This document shows, piece by piece, positions 35,700-44,657 of a DNA stretch of 64,000 bases. Where the stretch lies: contig CAVPYB010000013.1 of the NCBI GenBank assembly GCA_963709875.1, positions 1-64,000 on the forward strand. The letters are read 5' to 3'. The notes under the pieces are model-generated. The model was not told the DNA's origin, did not search any database, and saw nothing but the letters and a program-made list of their open reading frames with translations. The translations under genes were made by a program, and so were the position numbers. Each line of letters opens with the position of its first letter. Position 1 is the stretch's first letter. Source of the DNA: JAQBDA01 sp963709875. GTDB taxonomy: Bacteria > Chloroflexota > Anaerolineae > Anaerolineales > UBA4823.

Positions 35700-36560
35700 T
35701 CAGCGCAGAATGGCGACAAACCCGATTCCGTTTGGTCCGACATGCGTGCCGATAATGCTGGTGATATTTACCAGGATCGGATCCTGGGGCAGCGACTCGG
35801 GCAGACTGGATATGAATTCGCGGGCTTGCTGTTCTGAGTTTGAGTGTAAAATCGCCAGTTTTTCGATAGGTCCCAGGTTGAGCAGCAGGTCTCTCAAGCG
35901 CAGGTGACCTTTTTTGGTGGTACGTGTTTCACCCAGGCTCAAGACCTGCCCATCCCGTACCTCGACAAATGGCTTGATGCGTAGAAGTTCACCCAGCCGG
36001 GCTTTCGTCCAGGAAACACGCCCACTGCGCCGGATATATTCGAGCGTGTCCAGCATAGCGAATAAGCGCACCCGCTGGCGGACTGTGCTCACTTCGTCGA
36101 TCACTTCACCCAATGACCTTCCTTGTTGGGCCGCTTCGGCTGCCGCAATTACCTGGAATCCTTGTCCGAGGGTCAGCTGCTGGCTGTCGACCACGGTCAC
36201 TTTGCCTGGGAAATCCTGGGAAGCGATCCAGGCGGCATTGTATATGCCGCTGAGGAGGCTGGGCGGATGTATGGATAGGATGTGCTGGCAGCCCTTGTGG
36301 AAGAGCTCTTGATATTTGCCCTGGTATGCGCCTGATGAGGCAGTTGCAGTAGTTGGCAGCACTTTGCTGGAGGCAAGATATTCGTAAAATTCCTGCCGGG
36401 TGATATCGACCTCATCCTGCAGGCTGTTTCCATCGATGATAATGATATTAGGGATTACGTGGATACCAAAACGGTCCCGGTACTCAATAGGAATATCGGC
36501 AGTGCTGTCGGTTACGATGGCGATCTCAGGGATATGCAGGGCTTCGACGATGGAACTCAT
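35700..36560 (-). CDS. DegV family fatty-acid-binding protein
   Basis: A 286-residue DegV protein. These bind a fatty acid and present it to the fatty acid kinase. Signature parts are IVTDSTADIP at the start, VIPNIIIIDG, TTATASSGAY, IHPPSLLSGIYNAA, VTVVDSQQLTLGQGF, LFAMLDTLEYIRRSGRVSW and GTHVGPNGIGF at the end (HvGPGa-like). Its ATG overlaps the stop of the DAK2 gene by ATGA, so FakA-like and FakB-like proteins are made together. This supports a lipid-phosphorylation role. Confidence 0.92.
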   Translation of the reverse strand: MSSIVEALHIPEIAIVTDSTADIPIEYRDRFGIHVIPNIIIIDGNSLQDEVDITRQEFYEYLASSKVLPTTATASSGAYQGKYQELFHKGCQHILSIHPPSLLSGIYNAAWIASQDFPGKVTVVDSQQLTLGQGFQVIAAAEAAQQGRSLGEVIDEVSTVRQRVRLFAMLDTLEYIRRSGRVSWTKARLGELLRIKPFVEVRDGQVLSLGETRTTKKGHLRLRDLLLNLGPIEKLAILHSNSEQQAREFISSLPESLPQDPILVNITSIIGTHVGPNGIGFVAILR

Positions 36561-38245
36561 TCGATAGAAATGATGAACTGGTAATGGGGCTGCCCACCTT
36601 CCTGGTGCTCGATCTCCTGGGAGGGGTAGGTCCTGCGAACCAGGTCGGTTATCCGGTTCAATTCATGCTTGGAGATATCAGCGCCGGAATAGAGGGTGAT
36701 CATCTCGAAGTGGTCTGCATGTGCCATCTTCAAAAAACCCAGGCAGGCATCATCAAGCGACTCAGATGCCAGGATCATCTTTCCGTTATGCAGCGCGATA
36801 ACCTGGCCTTCTTTTACCGCGACCCCATCGATTTCCACACTGCGAGTGGCGACGGTGATCTCACCTGTTTCGACCTCTTCCAATGCGCTCGTCATCTCTT
36901 CGACAACCCGCCCAATATCACCTTGAGGCGCCAGGCGGAACATGGCGGCCAATCCTTGTGGGATGGTCTTGCTGGGTATTACATGCACTTGCTTTACCGT
37001 CAGTTCTGCGGCAGATTTGGCAGCCATGATAATGTTCTTGTTGTTGGGCAAGATAATCACCTTGTCGGTGGGCAGGTTCTCATATGCGTGGATGATCTCT
37101 TGTGTGCTGGGATTCATCGTTTGACCGCCTTCGACGATGGCCGCGGCTCCCAGGCTGGCGAAAATGCGTGCGATACCCGGACCCGGAGAGACCACAACGG
37201 CTGCGATCTGTCCCGGCTCGACCGGCGCCAGGGTCAGCTTGGATTTTCCCGCCGCCTGCTGTAATCCCGCCATCTGGTCGATCAGATTCTCGATCGCGAC
37301 TTTGGTGACTGTACCCAGAGAAAGCGTGTAATTAATTGGTTCATAAATTTTATCTGCCGGGACGTGGATGTGCATCCGGTATATACCATCTCCCTCACCG
37401 ACCTGGATCGATGTCCCCATCGCCTCAAGGATCTGGTAGAAATCGGTCAGTTCAAGCACGTTGTTGGGTCGGAAGTCCACGACCACTTCATAGTCCTGCC
37501 CGGGCTCGATTGTTTCGAGGGTGTCTTCGAGCTTCATCGTCCCCAGCGCCTGGACGGTCAGCTGTGGGGTATCCAGTGACTGGCCATACGAGAGCCGCAG
37601 CATACCATCCAATATGAAAAACAGACCTTTCCCACCGGCATCCACTACGCCGGCTTCCTTTAGGACAGGCAGCAGCTCAGGTGTATGCTGTACAGAAACA
37701 TCCGCCGCGCGCACCACGTCTTCAAGCAATACGAAGGGGTCATCCGTATGCTTAATACTTTCTTCCGCGGCCGCAGCAATATCCTTAATTACGGTCAGTA
37801 TCGTGCCTTCTACAGGGCGAACAACCCCCTTATAAGCCGTATCTCTGGCGCCGATGAAAGCCTCAACCAGGCTGGCTGCATCCAGAACTTCAAGGTTATC
37901 CACTGCACGGGCAAACCCACGCCAGATCTGGGAGAGGATCACACCAGAGTTTCCTCGCGCGCCCATCAACGCGCCGTGAGCAACAGCATGCGCCATCTTC
38001 CCGAAGTTCCGGTCCGAAGCGAGGTTGATCTCATCCAGCGCTGACTGCATGGTGAGCACCATATTTGTCCCGGTGTCTCCATCCGGAACGGGAAAGACAT
38101 TCAATGCATTCACCAGCTGCTGGTTCGTTCGCAGCCAGGTCAGACCAGCTTCGACCAACACTCTCAAAGATGCGCCGTCAACAGGTCTATCCCGATAGCT
38201 TTTTAACATCTGAGGCGTGAGGGTGGTTTCCGGCTCTTCACTCAT
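36557..38245 (-). CDS. DAK2-domain fatty acid kinase-like protein (YloV/FakA)
   Basis: A 562-residue protein. The N-terminal DAK2 nucleotide-binding domain (about 20-200) has NVFPVPDGDTGTNMVLTMQ, AHGALMGARGNSGVILSQI and RPVEGTILTVIKD, which bind ATP and magnesium. A middle linker (about 200-310) is followed by a C-terminal domain (about 330-560) related to DegV folds (ALGAAAIVEGGQTMNPSTQE, KVIILPNNKNI). In other bacteria this enzyme phosphorylates fatty acids held by DegV proteins. It lies between asp23 and degV, the conserved order. Confidence 0.92.
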   Translation of the reverse strand: MSEEPETTLTPQMLKSYRDRPVDGASLRVLVEAGLTWLRTNQQLVNALNVFPVPDGDTGTNMVLTMQSALDEINLASDRNFGKMAHAVAHGALMGARGNSGVILSQIWRGFARAVDNLEVLDAASLVEAFIGARDTAYKGVVRPVEGTILTVIKDIAAAAEESIKHTDDPFVLLEDVVRAADVSVQHTPELLPVLKEAGVVDAGGKGLFFILDGMLRLSYGQSLDTPQLTVQALGTMKLEDTLETIEPGQDYEVVVDFRPNNVLELTDFYQILEAMGTSIQVGEGDGIYRMHIHVPADKIYEPINYTLSLGTVTKVAIENLIDQMAGLQQAAGKSKLTLAPVEPGQIAAVVVSPGPGIARIFASLGAAAIVEGGQTMNPSTQEIIHAYENLPTDKVIILPNNKNIIMAAKSAAELTVKQVHVIPSKTIPQGLAAMFRLAPQGDIGRVVEEMTSALEEVETGEITVATRSVEIDGVAVKEGQVIALHNGKMILASESLDDACLGFLKMAHADHFEMITLYSGADISKHELNRITDLVRRTYPSQEIEHQEGGQPHYQFIISIE

Positions 38246-38254
38246 ATCCGAATT

Positions 38255-38611
38255 TCAATCCAGTTCGCTCACTCGCAGACCTTGAACGTGCACATTGACC
38301 TGATTAACAGGAATACCGAGTGCTTTCTCGACGTTATATCGAATGGTGTTGCCGACGCTTGAGGCAACCGATTTGATCCGCGTACCGTATTCGATGATGA
38401 TATAAACATCGATATTGATCTTGTTCCCATCATAATGAACTTCGATGCCGCGCGTCGGATCTTTGACCAGGACGTTGCTCAGCCCTGAGACAATATTCTT
38501 CGGCGCAAGCCCAACTACCCCGTATGAAGCTCGGGCTGCGTGGTATGCAATCGTGGCGATTGCACGTTGAGAGACGTTTATGCTCCCCAAATTCGTTTCT
38601 TCGCTGGTCAT
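38255..38611 (-). CDS. Asp23/Gls24 family protein
   Basis: A 118-residue member of the Asp23/Gls24 alkaline-shock family, often membrane-associated and linked to envelope stress. It shows GSINVSQRAIATIAYHAA, ASYGVVGLAPKN, VDVYIIIEYGTRIKSVASS and YNVEKALGIPVNQVNVHVQGL. ATG 38611 follows GGAAGG. It is the first gene of the leftward block with DAK2, degV, recG and coaD, and is divergent from rpmB. This order is common in Firmicutes and Chloroflexota. Confidence 0.92.
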   Translation of the reverse strand: MTSEETNLGSINVSQRAIATIAYHAARASYGVVGLAPKNIVSGLSNVLVKDPTRGIEVHYDGNKINIDVYIIIEYGTRIKSVASSVGNTIRYNVEKALGIPVNQVNVHVQGLRVSELD

Positions 38612-38643
38612 ATCCTTCCCCTGGATTTTCCCGTCATTACTGC

Positions 38644-38672
38644 TTGATATCGTTTGTGTTTTGTGGTAATAT
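38644..38672 (+). promoter_or_regulatory. Putative promoter of rpmB
   Basis: TTGATA at 38644-38649 and TAATAT at 38667-38672 with a 17-base spacer, 107 bases before the rpmB start. The -35 matches five of six positions and the -10 four of six. Confidence 0.35.
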
Positions 38673-38779
38673 TGCACGGCTGTGAGCCAGGGTTTGCCTT
38701 GCCGACAGCCAAATGCGGTGGAGATTTATCCAATTATATCGCTCATTTGAAGATCGAAGAAAATTAAGGAAGTGAAATT

Positions 38780-38962
38780 ATGGCAAAATGCGCTCATTGC
38801 GGAAAAAAGACAACCTTCGGACGAAATCGTCCCTGGTCAAAGAAGGCAACTCCTCGCACTTTCAAACCCAATCTTCAGACCATTTCGGTATATGAAGGTG
38901 GAAAAAAGGTGCGTAAGGTGCTCTGCACCAAGTGCATTCGAACGCTGGTGAAGACCGCCTGA
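38780..38962 (+). CDS. rpmB: 50S ribosomal protein L28
   Basis: A 60-residue L28, a structural protein of the large ribosomal subunit. It has the zinc-binding form: CAHCGKK near the start and CTKCIRTL at the end give four Cys. NRPWSKKATPRTFKPNLQ is the typical basic core. AGGAAG precedes the ATG. It is a single-gene unit with its own terminator, divergent from asp23. Confidence 0.95.
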   Translation: MAKCAHCGKKTTFGRNRPWSKKATPRTFKPNLQTISVYEGGKKVRKVLCTKCIRTLVKTA

Positions 38963-38991
38963 CCGACCACGAAGCAGGAATAAAGCATTAG

Positions 38992-39017
38992 AAAATCGCG
39001 GTGCAATCCGTGATTTT
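38992..39017 (+). terminator. Terminator of rpmB
   Basis: AAAATCGCGG / CCGTGATTTT, a 10-base stem with one G-U pair and a 6-base loop, followed by GCTTTT. It lies 29 bases after the rpmB stop. Confidence 0.6.
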
Positions 39018-39098
39018 GCTTTTAAACGCATGGTTGCAGATGTTTTCGCCAGTTTTGGTCTGCTGTTCTGAGAAACGATCATGGTTAGTGAATAAATA

Positions 39099-40208
39099 TT
39101 AACGGTATAAGAACATCACCCACAAATAGAACGGGAGCAAGCCTCCAATTGCAACCAGAGCCAGCAGCCCAATTAAGATAGTCACCCAGTCAACCCTCAA
39201 AGGATCTTTCGCTGCTGGCTGTGCAGCGCTGGTTGAGGGTTTCGATGATTGGACCTGGGGAACAGACCGGAGGGGAGAGTACCGGCTTGGGCTGGGCACA
39301 GGTGATATCTGGGGAGGATTTGAGGCTGGGTGCTGGGCTGCTGGTTCGGGCGCTGCCGGGGTATCCAGGCTGACGGCAGGGCTGGAATGCTCGCTGAATG
39401 AAGCCAAGACTCTGCCTAACTGGTCTGCGGTTCTGTATCGGGCTGATGGCTCCTTGGATAATACCTTGATGATGATTTGCTCCAGGGCGGGCGGAATGTT
39501 ACGGTTCAGCTGGCTGGGTGATTGGGGTGGCAGCTCCCGGTGCAATCGAGCCAGTTCCTCGGGAGAGGCGGCGCTGAAGGGCAGCTCTCCCGTGAGCATC
39601 TCGTACATAATGACCCCGATCGCATAAACATCCGAAGCAGGGGAAGGAGGGCTGCCGGCAGCCTGTTCCGGCGAAAAATATTGCGGCGATCCCCAGACAA
39701 CGTCGAATTTCTCCTCCGGATGGATCGTTGCAAGGGCTCTGGCGATGCCGAAATCAACCACCTTCAGGCGGTAATCTGGTGTGATCAGCATGTTGTGCGG
39801 TTTGACGTCACAATGTACCAGCGCCGCCCGGTGAGCGTAGCCGATGCCTGCACACGCCTGCCCGATCAATGACAAGGTCTCCTCTACGGCAAATTTCCCC
39901 CGCTTTTTGATCAAATTCTTTAAATGATCGCCAGGAACGAACTCCATCACAATAAACAGTCGTCCCGCATCCAGTCCGAAATCGTGGATAGTTACAATGT
40001 TGGGATGTGACAGATTTGCCGCTGCTTTGGCTTCCTGATGGAAACGTCTGCGGAAGTCCTCATCTCCGGAAAATGCCTCCCGCAGAATCTTAATGGCGAC
40101 ATCTCGCTCAAGCATTCGATCGTGAGCGCGATAGACCACCGACATGCCACCGCTACCTAGCAATTCCTGAAGCTGGTAGCGATTGTTCAACAAAACGGAT
40201 TCAGTCAT
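39099..40208 (-). CDS. Hanks-type Ser/Thr protein kinase with C-terminal membrane anchor
   Basis: A 369-residue kinase. The kinase domain (about 11-270) is complete: LGSGGMSVVYRAHD (Gly loop), AIKILRE (Lys), HCDVKPHNMLI (catalytic loop, HCD in place of HRD), VVDFGIA (DFG) and SPEQAAG (P+1). A Pro/Ser/Ala-rich linker (about 275-340) leads to one membrane helix at the C-terminus (about 344-367). Only a few residues lie outside, so no external sensor such as PASTA is present. It is separate from the kinase operon at 43-49.5 kb. Confidence 0.9.
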   Translation of the reverse strand: MTESVLLNNRYQLQELLGSGGMSVVYRAHDRMLERDVAIKILREAFSGDEDFRRRFHQEAKAAANLSHPNIVTIHDFGLDAGRLFIVMEFVPGDHLKNLIKKRGKFAVEETLSLIGQACAGIGYAHRAALVHCDVKPHNMLITPDYRLKVVDFGIARALATIHPEEKFDVVWGSPQYFSPEQAAGSPPSPASDVYAIGVIMYEMLTGELPFSAASPEELARLHRELPPQSPSQLNRNIPPALEQIIIKVLSKEPSARYRTADQLGRVLASFSEHSSPAVSLDTPAAPEPAAQHPASNPPQISPVPSPSRYSPLRSVPQVQSSKPSTSAAQPAAKDPLRVDWVTILIGLLALVAIGGLLPFYLWVMFLYR

Positions 40209-40350
40209 TGTATACTCTTACTGTTTTAGATTTTACCACTGCTGACCCGTAGGATACTGGTTGGTGTAGGATGATGTTTTCAGTTAAAATCATTCTGGCT
40301 TACGTATAATTTCTGCACATCAGGTGATGCTTGACTTGATAGATACACCC

Positions 40351-41289
40351 ATGAAGAAGTGTCTGATCGCATTCAACCCTGCCGCAGGGCGCTACCCTTC
40401 ACGAATGCTTGTGGAAAGGGCTGGCAATTATTTTAAGGCGCATGGCTGGAATGTCCAACTCGAGGCTACCCATAATGGGGCGCATATCACCCAACTGGCG
40501 CGCCAGGCGGCGATGGAGGGATTGGACTACTTCATCATTGCAGGAGGTGATGGCTCGATCAACCGGGCCATCGCCGGGCTGGTTGGGTCAGAAACAGTCC
40601 TGGGGATCCTGCCTGCCGGCACTTCCAATGTCTGGGCGCAGGAACTCGGTCTGCCGGGGCTGACCTGGACGCGTTGGATGGCGCTGGAAGAGAGCGCCAG
40701 GAGGCTGGCAGACGGTCAGGTAAAAGTGGTGGACGTCGGTCTGTGCAACGCGGAACCATTTCTCTTATGGGCAGGTGTGGGATTGGATGGCTTTATTGTC
40801 AACCGCATGGAGCCACGCAGTAAGTGGGCTAAACACTTCTCCGTGGTTCGCTATGCTGCTTCGGTCGTCTGGCATTCGGGTTTCTGGCACGGGATGAACC
40901 TGGAGGTTGTTGTTGATGGTGAGCGAATCACATCAGGACATTATCTGCTGGCAGTCGTCAGCAATATCCGCTTATATGCCGGTGGGATTGCCGAGCTTTC
41001 TCCTTCTGCCCGCCTGGATGATGGCTTGATGGACCTTTGGCTGTTCGATGGAGAGACCTTGGGAGACACAGTCCAATTAGCCTGGGAGCTGTGGTCAGGT
41101 AAGCACGTGCAATCTGATCGAGTCCGCGGGCTGAGTTTTCGAGACCTGCAGATGGAATCTGATGCACCGGTGTACGTCCAGTTGGATGGTGAGCCAAGCT
41201 CAGGAGAGGGCAGCGTGGCGATTTCGGTCAAACCCGGTGCTTTGCGTGTTCTTGTTCCCCGAGACGTTCAAAATGAGCTGTTCACCTGA
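40351..41289 (+). CDS. Diacylglycerol/lipid kinase family protein (YegS/LCB5-like)
   Basis: About 312 residues. The N-terminal catalytic domain shows AFNPAAG, a glycine-rich FIIAGGDGSINRAIAGL (nucleotide loop, GGDGT-like) and LGILPAGTSNVWAQELGLP. The C-terminal domain ends with SDAPVYVQLDGEPS (the qvDGE motif). Such enzymes phosphorylate diacylglycerol or other membrane lipids in the cytoplasm. ATG 40351 gives the normal family start KKCLIAFNPAAG; GTG 40324 and ATG 40327 would add nine or eight residues. It is divergent from the kinase at 39099. Confidence 0.85.
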   Translation: MKKCLIAFNPAAGRYPSRMLVERAGNYFKAHGWNVQLEATHNGAHITQLARQAAMEGLDYFIIAGGDGSINRAIAGLVGSETVLGILPAGTSNVWAQELGLPGLTWTRWMALEESARRLADGQVKVVDVGLCNAEPFLLWAGVGLDGFIVNRMEPRSKWAKHFSVVRYAASVVWHSGFWHGMNLEVVVDGERITSGHYLLAVVSNIRLYAGGIAELSPSARLDDGLMDLWLFDGETLGDTVQLAWELWSGKHVQSDRVRGLSFRDLQMESDAPVYVQLDGEPSSGEGSVAISVKPGALRVLVPRDVQNELFT

Positions 41290-41373
41290 GTTTATACAAG
41301 CTGGCTCACAGCTTTCGTTGATAAAATTTCTGCCTGCGAATTGCCTTGATCAAAAGAACAGGTACTCATACGC

Positions 41374-41868
41374 ATGTCGCAAGGATTGAACCGATACATC
41401 AATTTCTGGGTGCTAGTGGGTGCTGCTGCGGTAGCGCTGGGATTGCTCTGCGTTGTTCTATTCTCGCTGTGGCTTTTGCGTCCTGAGTCACCTGCTGTAG
41501 CTCCTGGCAGCGCAGTTTTACATGTGATACCATTCCTCTCGCCAACACCGGTACCCGTCACACCAACCCCGGTGCCGCCGGAGACGGCGCCTGAGGGAGA
41601 TATACCGCCTTCACCGCCATCTGGTGAAATTGTTAGCGATGCATACGTTCAGGTGGCAGGCACAGAAGGGGACGGCTTACGCCTGCGTTCAGAGCCAGGT
41701 CTGGAGGGCGATATCCAGCTTCTAGGCCTGGAAGCCGAGGTATTCCTTGTGAAGGATGGTCCGATGCTGGTCGATGGCTATACCTGGTGGCTACTGGCAG
41801 CACCCTATGATGAATCTGTGCAGGGTTGGGCTGTCTCCAACTACTTGCAAGTCGTGCAGAGTCCATAA
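41374..41868 (+). CDS. Membrane-anchored bacterial SH3-domain protein
   Basis: A 164-residue protein with one N-terminal membrane helix (about 11-34), a Pro/Thr-rich external linker (about 45-85) and a C-terminal SH3b-type domain (about 92-160: GLRLRSEPGLEGDIQLLGLE, DGYTWWLLAAPYDESVQGWAVSNYL). Such domains often bind peptidoglycan or other surface polymers. It is 84 bases after the lipid-kinase gene, same direction. Its exact role is unknown. In the 237 bases that follow I see nothing. Confidence 0.8.
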   Translation: MSQGLNRYINFWVLVGAAAVALGLLCVVLFSLWLLRPESPAVAPGSAVLHVIPFLSPTPVPVTPTPVPPETAPEGDIPPSPPSGEIVSDAYVQVAGTEGDGLRLRSEPGLEGDIQLLGLEAEVFLVKDGPMLVDGYTWWLLAAPYDESVQGWAVSNYLQVVQSP

Positions 41869-42105
41869 TCAACCCAGAATCACGCTGAGAATTACTTGCC
41901 TCGCAAAAAAGGTTATTCATACAAACAAATATGATAGTCTGCTGACAATCCGTAACAGAACAGGTGCTATTTCGATTAGTACTATTAAGAACTATCCGCT
42001 GTTCGATAAGGGTGGAAGGATGCAGTCAGGCTTCACTAGCCAGAAAACATCTTTGGTATCGAATTTGAGGGGAATTTTGTTAATAAGAGGCTACGCTAAG
42101 ACACT

Positions 42106-42459
42106 ATGACATCGTACAAACCAGCCGGTATTACAGCCAACCGCCAGATCAGCGAGCTTACCATCACGTGGAATGATGGACACGTGAGCACCTATACGTT
42201 TTCACTGCTGCGACATGCCTGCCCATGCGCAGAGTGCAGGGGAGGGCATGACAAAATGGGTGCAGTACCAGACCCAATTGTATTCACGCTCGATGATGAG
42301 GATACTCCAGCCACCAAAATGCGCAACCTGGAAGCGGTGGGGTCATATGCCCTGACAATAGAATGGGAGGACGGTCACCATTACGGGATCTACAACTGGG
42401 ATTATCTACGAGCGCTCTGCCCATGCTCTGAGTGTCGAGGGGATGTGGCTGATGTCTGA
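42106..42459 (+). CDS. DUF971 domain protein with two CxxC-type motifs
   Basis: A 117-residue protein of the DUF971 family (the small N-terminal domain of gamma-butyrobetaine hydroxylase-like proteins, also seen alone and in iron-sulphur-related contexts). It has two related halves: ELTITWNDGHVSTYTFSLLRHACPCAECRG and ALTIEWEDGHHYGIYNWDYLRALCPCSECRG. Each ends in CPCxECRG, so the protein carries a duplicated metal or cluster motif. It overlaps the start of the next gene by 8 bases. Confidence 0.85.
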   Translation: MTSYKPAGITANRQISELTITWNDGHVSTYTFSLLRHACPCAECRGGHDKMGAVPDPIVFTLDDEDTPATKMRNLEAVGSYALTIEWEDGHHYGIYNWDYLRALCPCSECRGDVADV

Positions 42460-42838
42460 TGACCCATTAGAAGCAGTATTTTCTATGGTCGAGCGTGCAT
42501 TCATCCGACTGCAGGCAGGCGATGTGCTGCTCTCATGCCTGGTGGATGACGATACGCAGCCGGTACAGAAGCTGGTTGAGGGATTAGTGCTTGCCGGACC
42601 GCAAAGTCTGAATGCGCTGCGCGAAGTGCGGGCGGAAGCTGCCAGTCGCAAGAGCGAGCTTATTGGAGAGCTGGCTGCATCGGACGATTCGATGGACCAG
42701 GTCACCCGCCAGATCATTCTATTAGAAGAGGTCGAGATCTATATCGACGATTGGATGTGGGGTTTGATGTACCAATCTGCCCATCAGAGGGCATCAGAAA
42801 TTAAGGTCGCCGGGCAGAGGGTCAGACATTTCCACTGA
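42452..42838 (+). CDS. Small helical protein, unknown function
   Basis: A 128-residue protein starting at ATG 42452, overlapping the DUF971 gene. It seems mainly helical (EAVFSMVERAFIRLQAGDVL, then RAEAASRKSELIGELAASDD) with a Trp-rich part IYIDDWMWGLMYQSAHQ. No signal or membrane segment is seen. I do not recognise the family. Its tight coupling to DUF971 suggests that the two act together. It ends 59 bases before a clear terminator. Confidence 0.7.
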   Translation: MSDDPLEAVFSMVERAFIRLQAGDVLLSCLVDDDTQPVQKLVEGLVLAGPQSLNALREVRAEAASRKSELIGELAASDDSMDQVTRQIILLEEVEIYIDDWMWGLMYQSAHQRASEIKVAGQRVRHFH

Positions 42839-42896
42839 AATTAAGCAGCATCGATAATTTCTTACCTGGGAATATGAGATAATACTCGATACATAA

Positions 42897-42932
42897 AACA
42901 GCGCCACGTGGAGAAAGCGGCGCTGTTTTTTT
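42897..42932. terminator. Strong rho-independent terminator
   Basis: ACAGCGCC / GGCGCTGT (42898-42905 with 42919-42926) followed by a run of seven T on the plus strand; AAAA before the stem gives a weaker form on the minus strand. It separates the DUF971 pair from the convergent response regulator. Confidence 0.9.
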
Positions 42933-42947
42933 ATTCCTGTTTATCTG

Positions 42948-43601
42948 TTACAAGTAATCGCGCAGATTATGTTCGACCGCGTAGGCGGCTGCTTCGGCGC
43001 GGTTGCTTACGCCCAGTTTGGAGAGGATGCTGCTGACGTAATTGCGTACAGTGCCCTCTCCGAGGAAGAGCGCTTTGGCGATCTCCCGGTTGGTCTTGCC
43101 TTCAGACACCAGCAGCAGAACATGCCTTTCCTGCTGTGTCAGAGCTGAAAATGCAGATGCTTCCTCTTCCTTTGCAGCCTTGCGGACTTCCTGAAAGATG
43201 CGTTGGGTCACGGCAGGGTCCAACAAAGCTTCCCCGCGTCCAACCGCCTCGATCGCACGAACCAGGTCTTCTCCCCCGATCTGTTTGAGTACGTATCCGG
43301 AAGCCCCGGCGCGGATCGCGGAAAACAGCATCTCATCCTCAGCATATGAGGTCAGCATGATCACTTTGATATTTGGGTAGTTCTCTGAGATCTCTTCACA
43401 CGCCTCGATACCAGAGCCACCCGGCAGGCGAATATCCATTACGACAACATCCGGGTTATGGGTCGAAACACGTTCGACTGCTTCTCTGGCAGTGCTGGCT
43501 TCTGCAACTACCTCGAAATTTGGGTGGCGGTCTAAGAGAGATTTGAGGCCCAGCCGAACGACCTCATGGTCATCTACCAGTAAGATTCTTTGTTTTGGCA
43601 C
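42948..43601 (-). CDS. NarL/LuxR-family response regulator (orphan)
   Basis: A 217-residue regulator starting at GTG 43601, with GAAGGA 9 bases upstream. The receiver domain has LLVDDHE, DVVVMDIRLPGGSGIEA (phosphorylated Asp), VIMLTSYA and YVLKQIGG. The HTH is LTQQERHVLLLVSEGKTNREI and GEGTVRNYVSSILSKLG. No histidine kinase is adjacent. It is the last gene of the leftward signalling operon, 71 bases after the OmpR-type regulator, so a kinase-to-regulator link is possible but unproven. Confidence 0.9.
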   Translation of the reverse strand: MPKQRILLVDDHEVVRLGLKSLLDRHPNFEVVAEASTAREAVERVSTHNPDVVVMDIRLPGGSGIEACEEISENYPNIKVIMLTSYAEDEMLFSAIRAGASGYVLKQIGGEDLVRAIEAVGRGEALLDPAVTQRIFQEVRKAAKEEEASAFSALTQQERHVLLLVSEGKTNREIAKALFLGEGTVRNYVSSILSKLGVSNRAEAAAYAVEHNLRDYL

Positions 43602-43672
43602 GGATTCAGTCCTTCCTTGGGCGAGTATAGTCGATAGCTGGTATGCTTGCAAGGTTTATTCAGATTGCGGAA

Positions 43673-44395
43673 TCAGGATTGTGCATCACGTCGGAAATCT
43701 ACAAAGCGGTAGCCAACTCCGCGTTCGGTCAGGATATACCGTGGGTCTGAAGGATCCTTTTCCAGTTTTTTGCGCAGGTAGTTGATATACAGCCGTACGT
43801 AATGCGGCTCATCCCGATACGCATAGCCCCACACTTTGGCCAGCAGCTGGTCGTGGGTCACGACCCAGCCTGCATTCTGCACCAGATGGTAGAGCAGCCG
43901 GTATTCTGTTGGACGGAGCTGGACCAGCTCTCCATCCACCCAGATCTCACGCCGGTCGAAATCAAGCTTCAGCCGCTCGTCCACCTCGATCAGGCCGTGG
44001 GTGCTGCTGCCAGCAGTCTCGGTACGTCGCAACACAGCCCGAACACGGGACACGAGCTCGCGCGGGCTGAAAGGCTTGGTGATATAGTCATCCGCGCCCA
44101 ATTCGAGACCGCGGATGCGGTCATCTTCTTCGCCTTTGGCGGTCAGCATGATAACCGGCACCGAGCTGGATTCTCGGATCAGCCTGAGCACCTCAAAACC
44201 GTCGATATCGGGCATCATGACGTCCAGCAGCACCATATCGGGCATATCGCTGCGCAGGCTCTCGATTGCATGCGTGCCGCGAAATGCCTCGATCACCTGG
44301 AATCCATCATGCTCCAGGTTGAGACGGATGAATCGGACCATCCTCTCTTCGTCATCCACGACCAGGATGCGCCGACCTCGAAATTGCGTATCCAA
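43673..44395 (-). CDS. OmpR/PhoB-family response regulator (orphan)
   Basis: A 240-residue regulator. The receiver (about 9-122) has ILVVDDEERM, MVLLDVMMPDIDGFEVL (phosphorylated Asp), VIMLTAKGEEDDRIRG and DDYITKPFSPRELVSRV. The winged helix (about 140-232) has LRPTEYRLLYHLVQNAGWVV, HYVRLYINYLRKKLEKDP and VGYRF. No partner sensor kinase lies beside it. It is 6 bases downstream of a small gene in the kinase/FHA operon, so its input may come from that system or a distant sensor. Confidence 0.92.
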   Translation of the reverse strand: MDTQFRGRRILVVDDEERMVRFIRLNLEHDGFQVIEAFRGTHAIESLRSDMPDMVLLDVMMPDIDGFEVLRLIRESSSVPVIMLTAKGEEDDRIRGLELGADDYITKPFSPRELVSRVRAVLRRTETAGSSTHGLIEVDERLKLDFDRREIWVDGELVQLRPTEYRLLYHLVQNAGWVVTHDQLLAKVWGYAYRDEPHYVRLYINYLRKKLEKDPSDPRYILTERGVGYRFVDFRRDAQS

Positions 44396-44401
44396 ATATT
44401 G

Positions 44402-44644
44402 TTACTCCCGGACGAAGCCGATGATCTCTTCTTCTTCCTTGCCAGCCAGGACTTCGATAAAATTCAAACGGTCCAGCGGCCAGTACACTGTCACGACATT
44501 GTCGGCGAGATAATGTACGTCCTTGCCATCCAGCCGGCGAGGGTTGTTTACAATGACCAGATTGTCTGCCGGAGTTGGCAGAACGTCCACCTCGCCAACC
44601 ACCGGGTCAGAGTTTTGGATGTGAAGTATGAGTGTATAAGGCAC
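44402..44644 (-). CDS. Small protein in the kinase/FHA operon, unknown
   Basis: An 80-residue protein, probably mostly beta strand: YTLILHIQNSDPVVGEVDVL, NLVIVNNPRRLDGKDVHYLA, VTVYWPLDRLNFIEVL. No signal, membrane helix or Cys is present. It lies between the FHA gene (13 bases upstream) and the OmpR regulator (6 bases downstream). I do not recognise the family. Its position suggests an accessory role in the operon. Confidence 0.7.
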   Translation of the reverse strand: MPYTLILHIQNSDPVVGEVDVLPTPADNLVIVNNPRRLDGKDVHYLADNVVTVYWPLDRLNFIEVLAGKEEEEIIGFVRE

Positions 44645-44657
44645 GGGTGCCTCCGTA

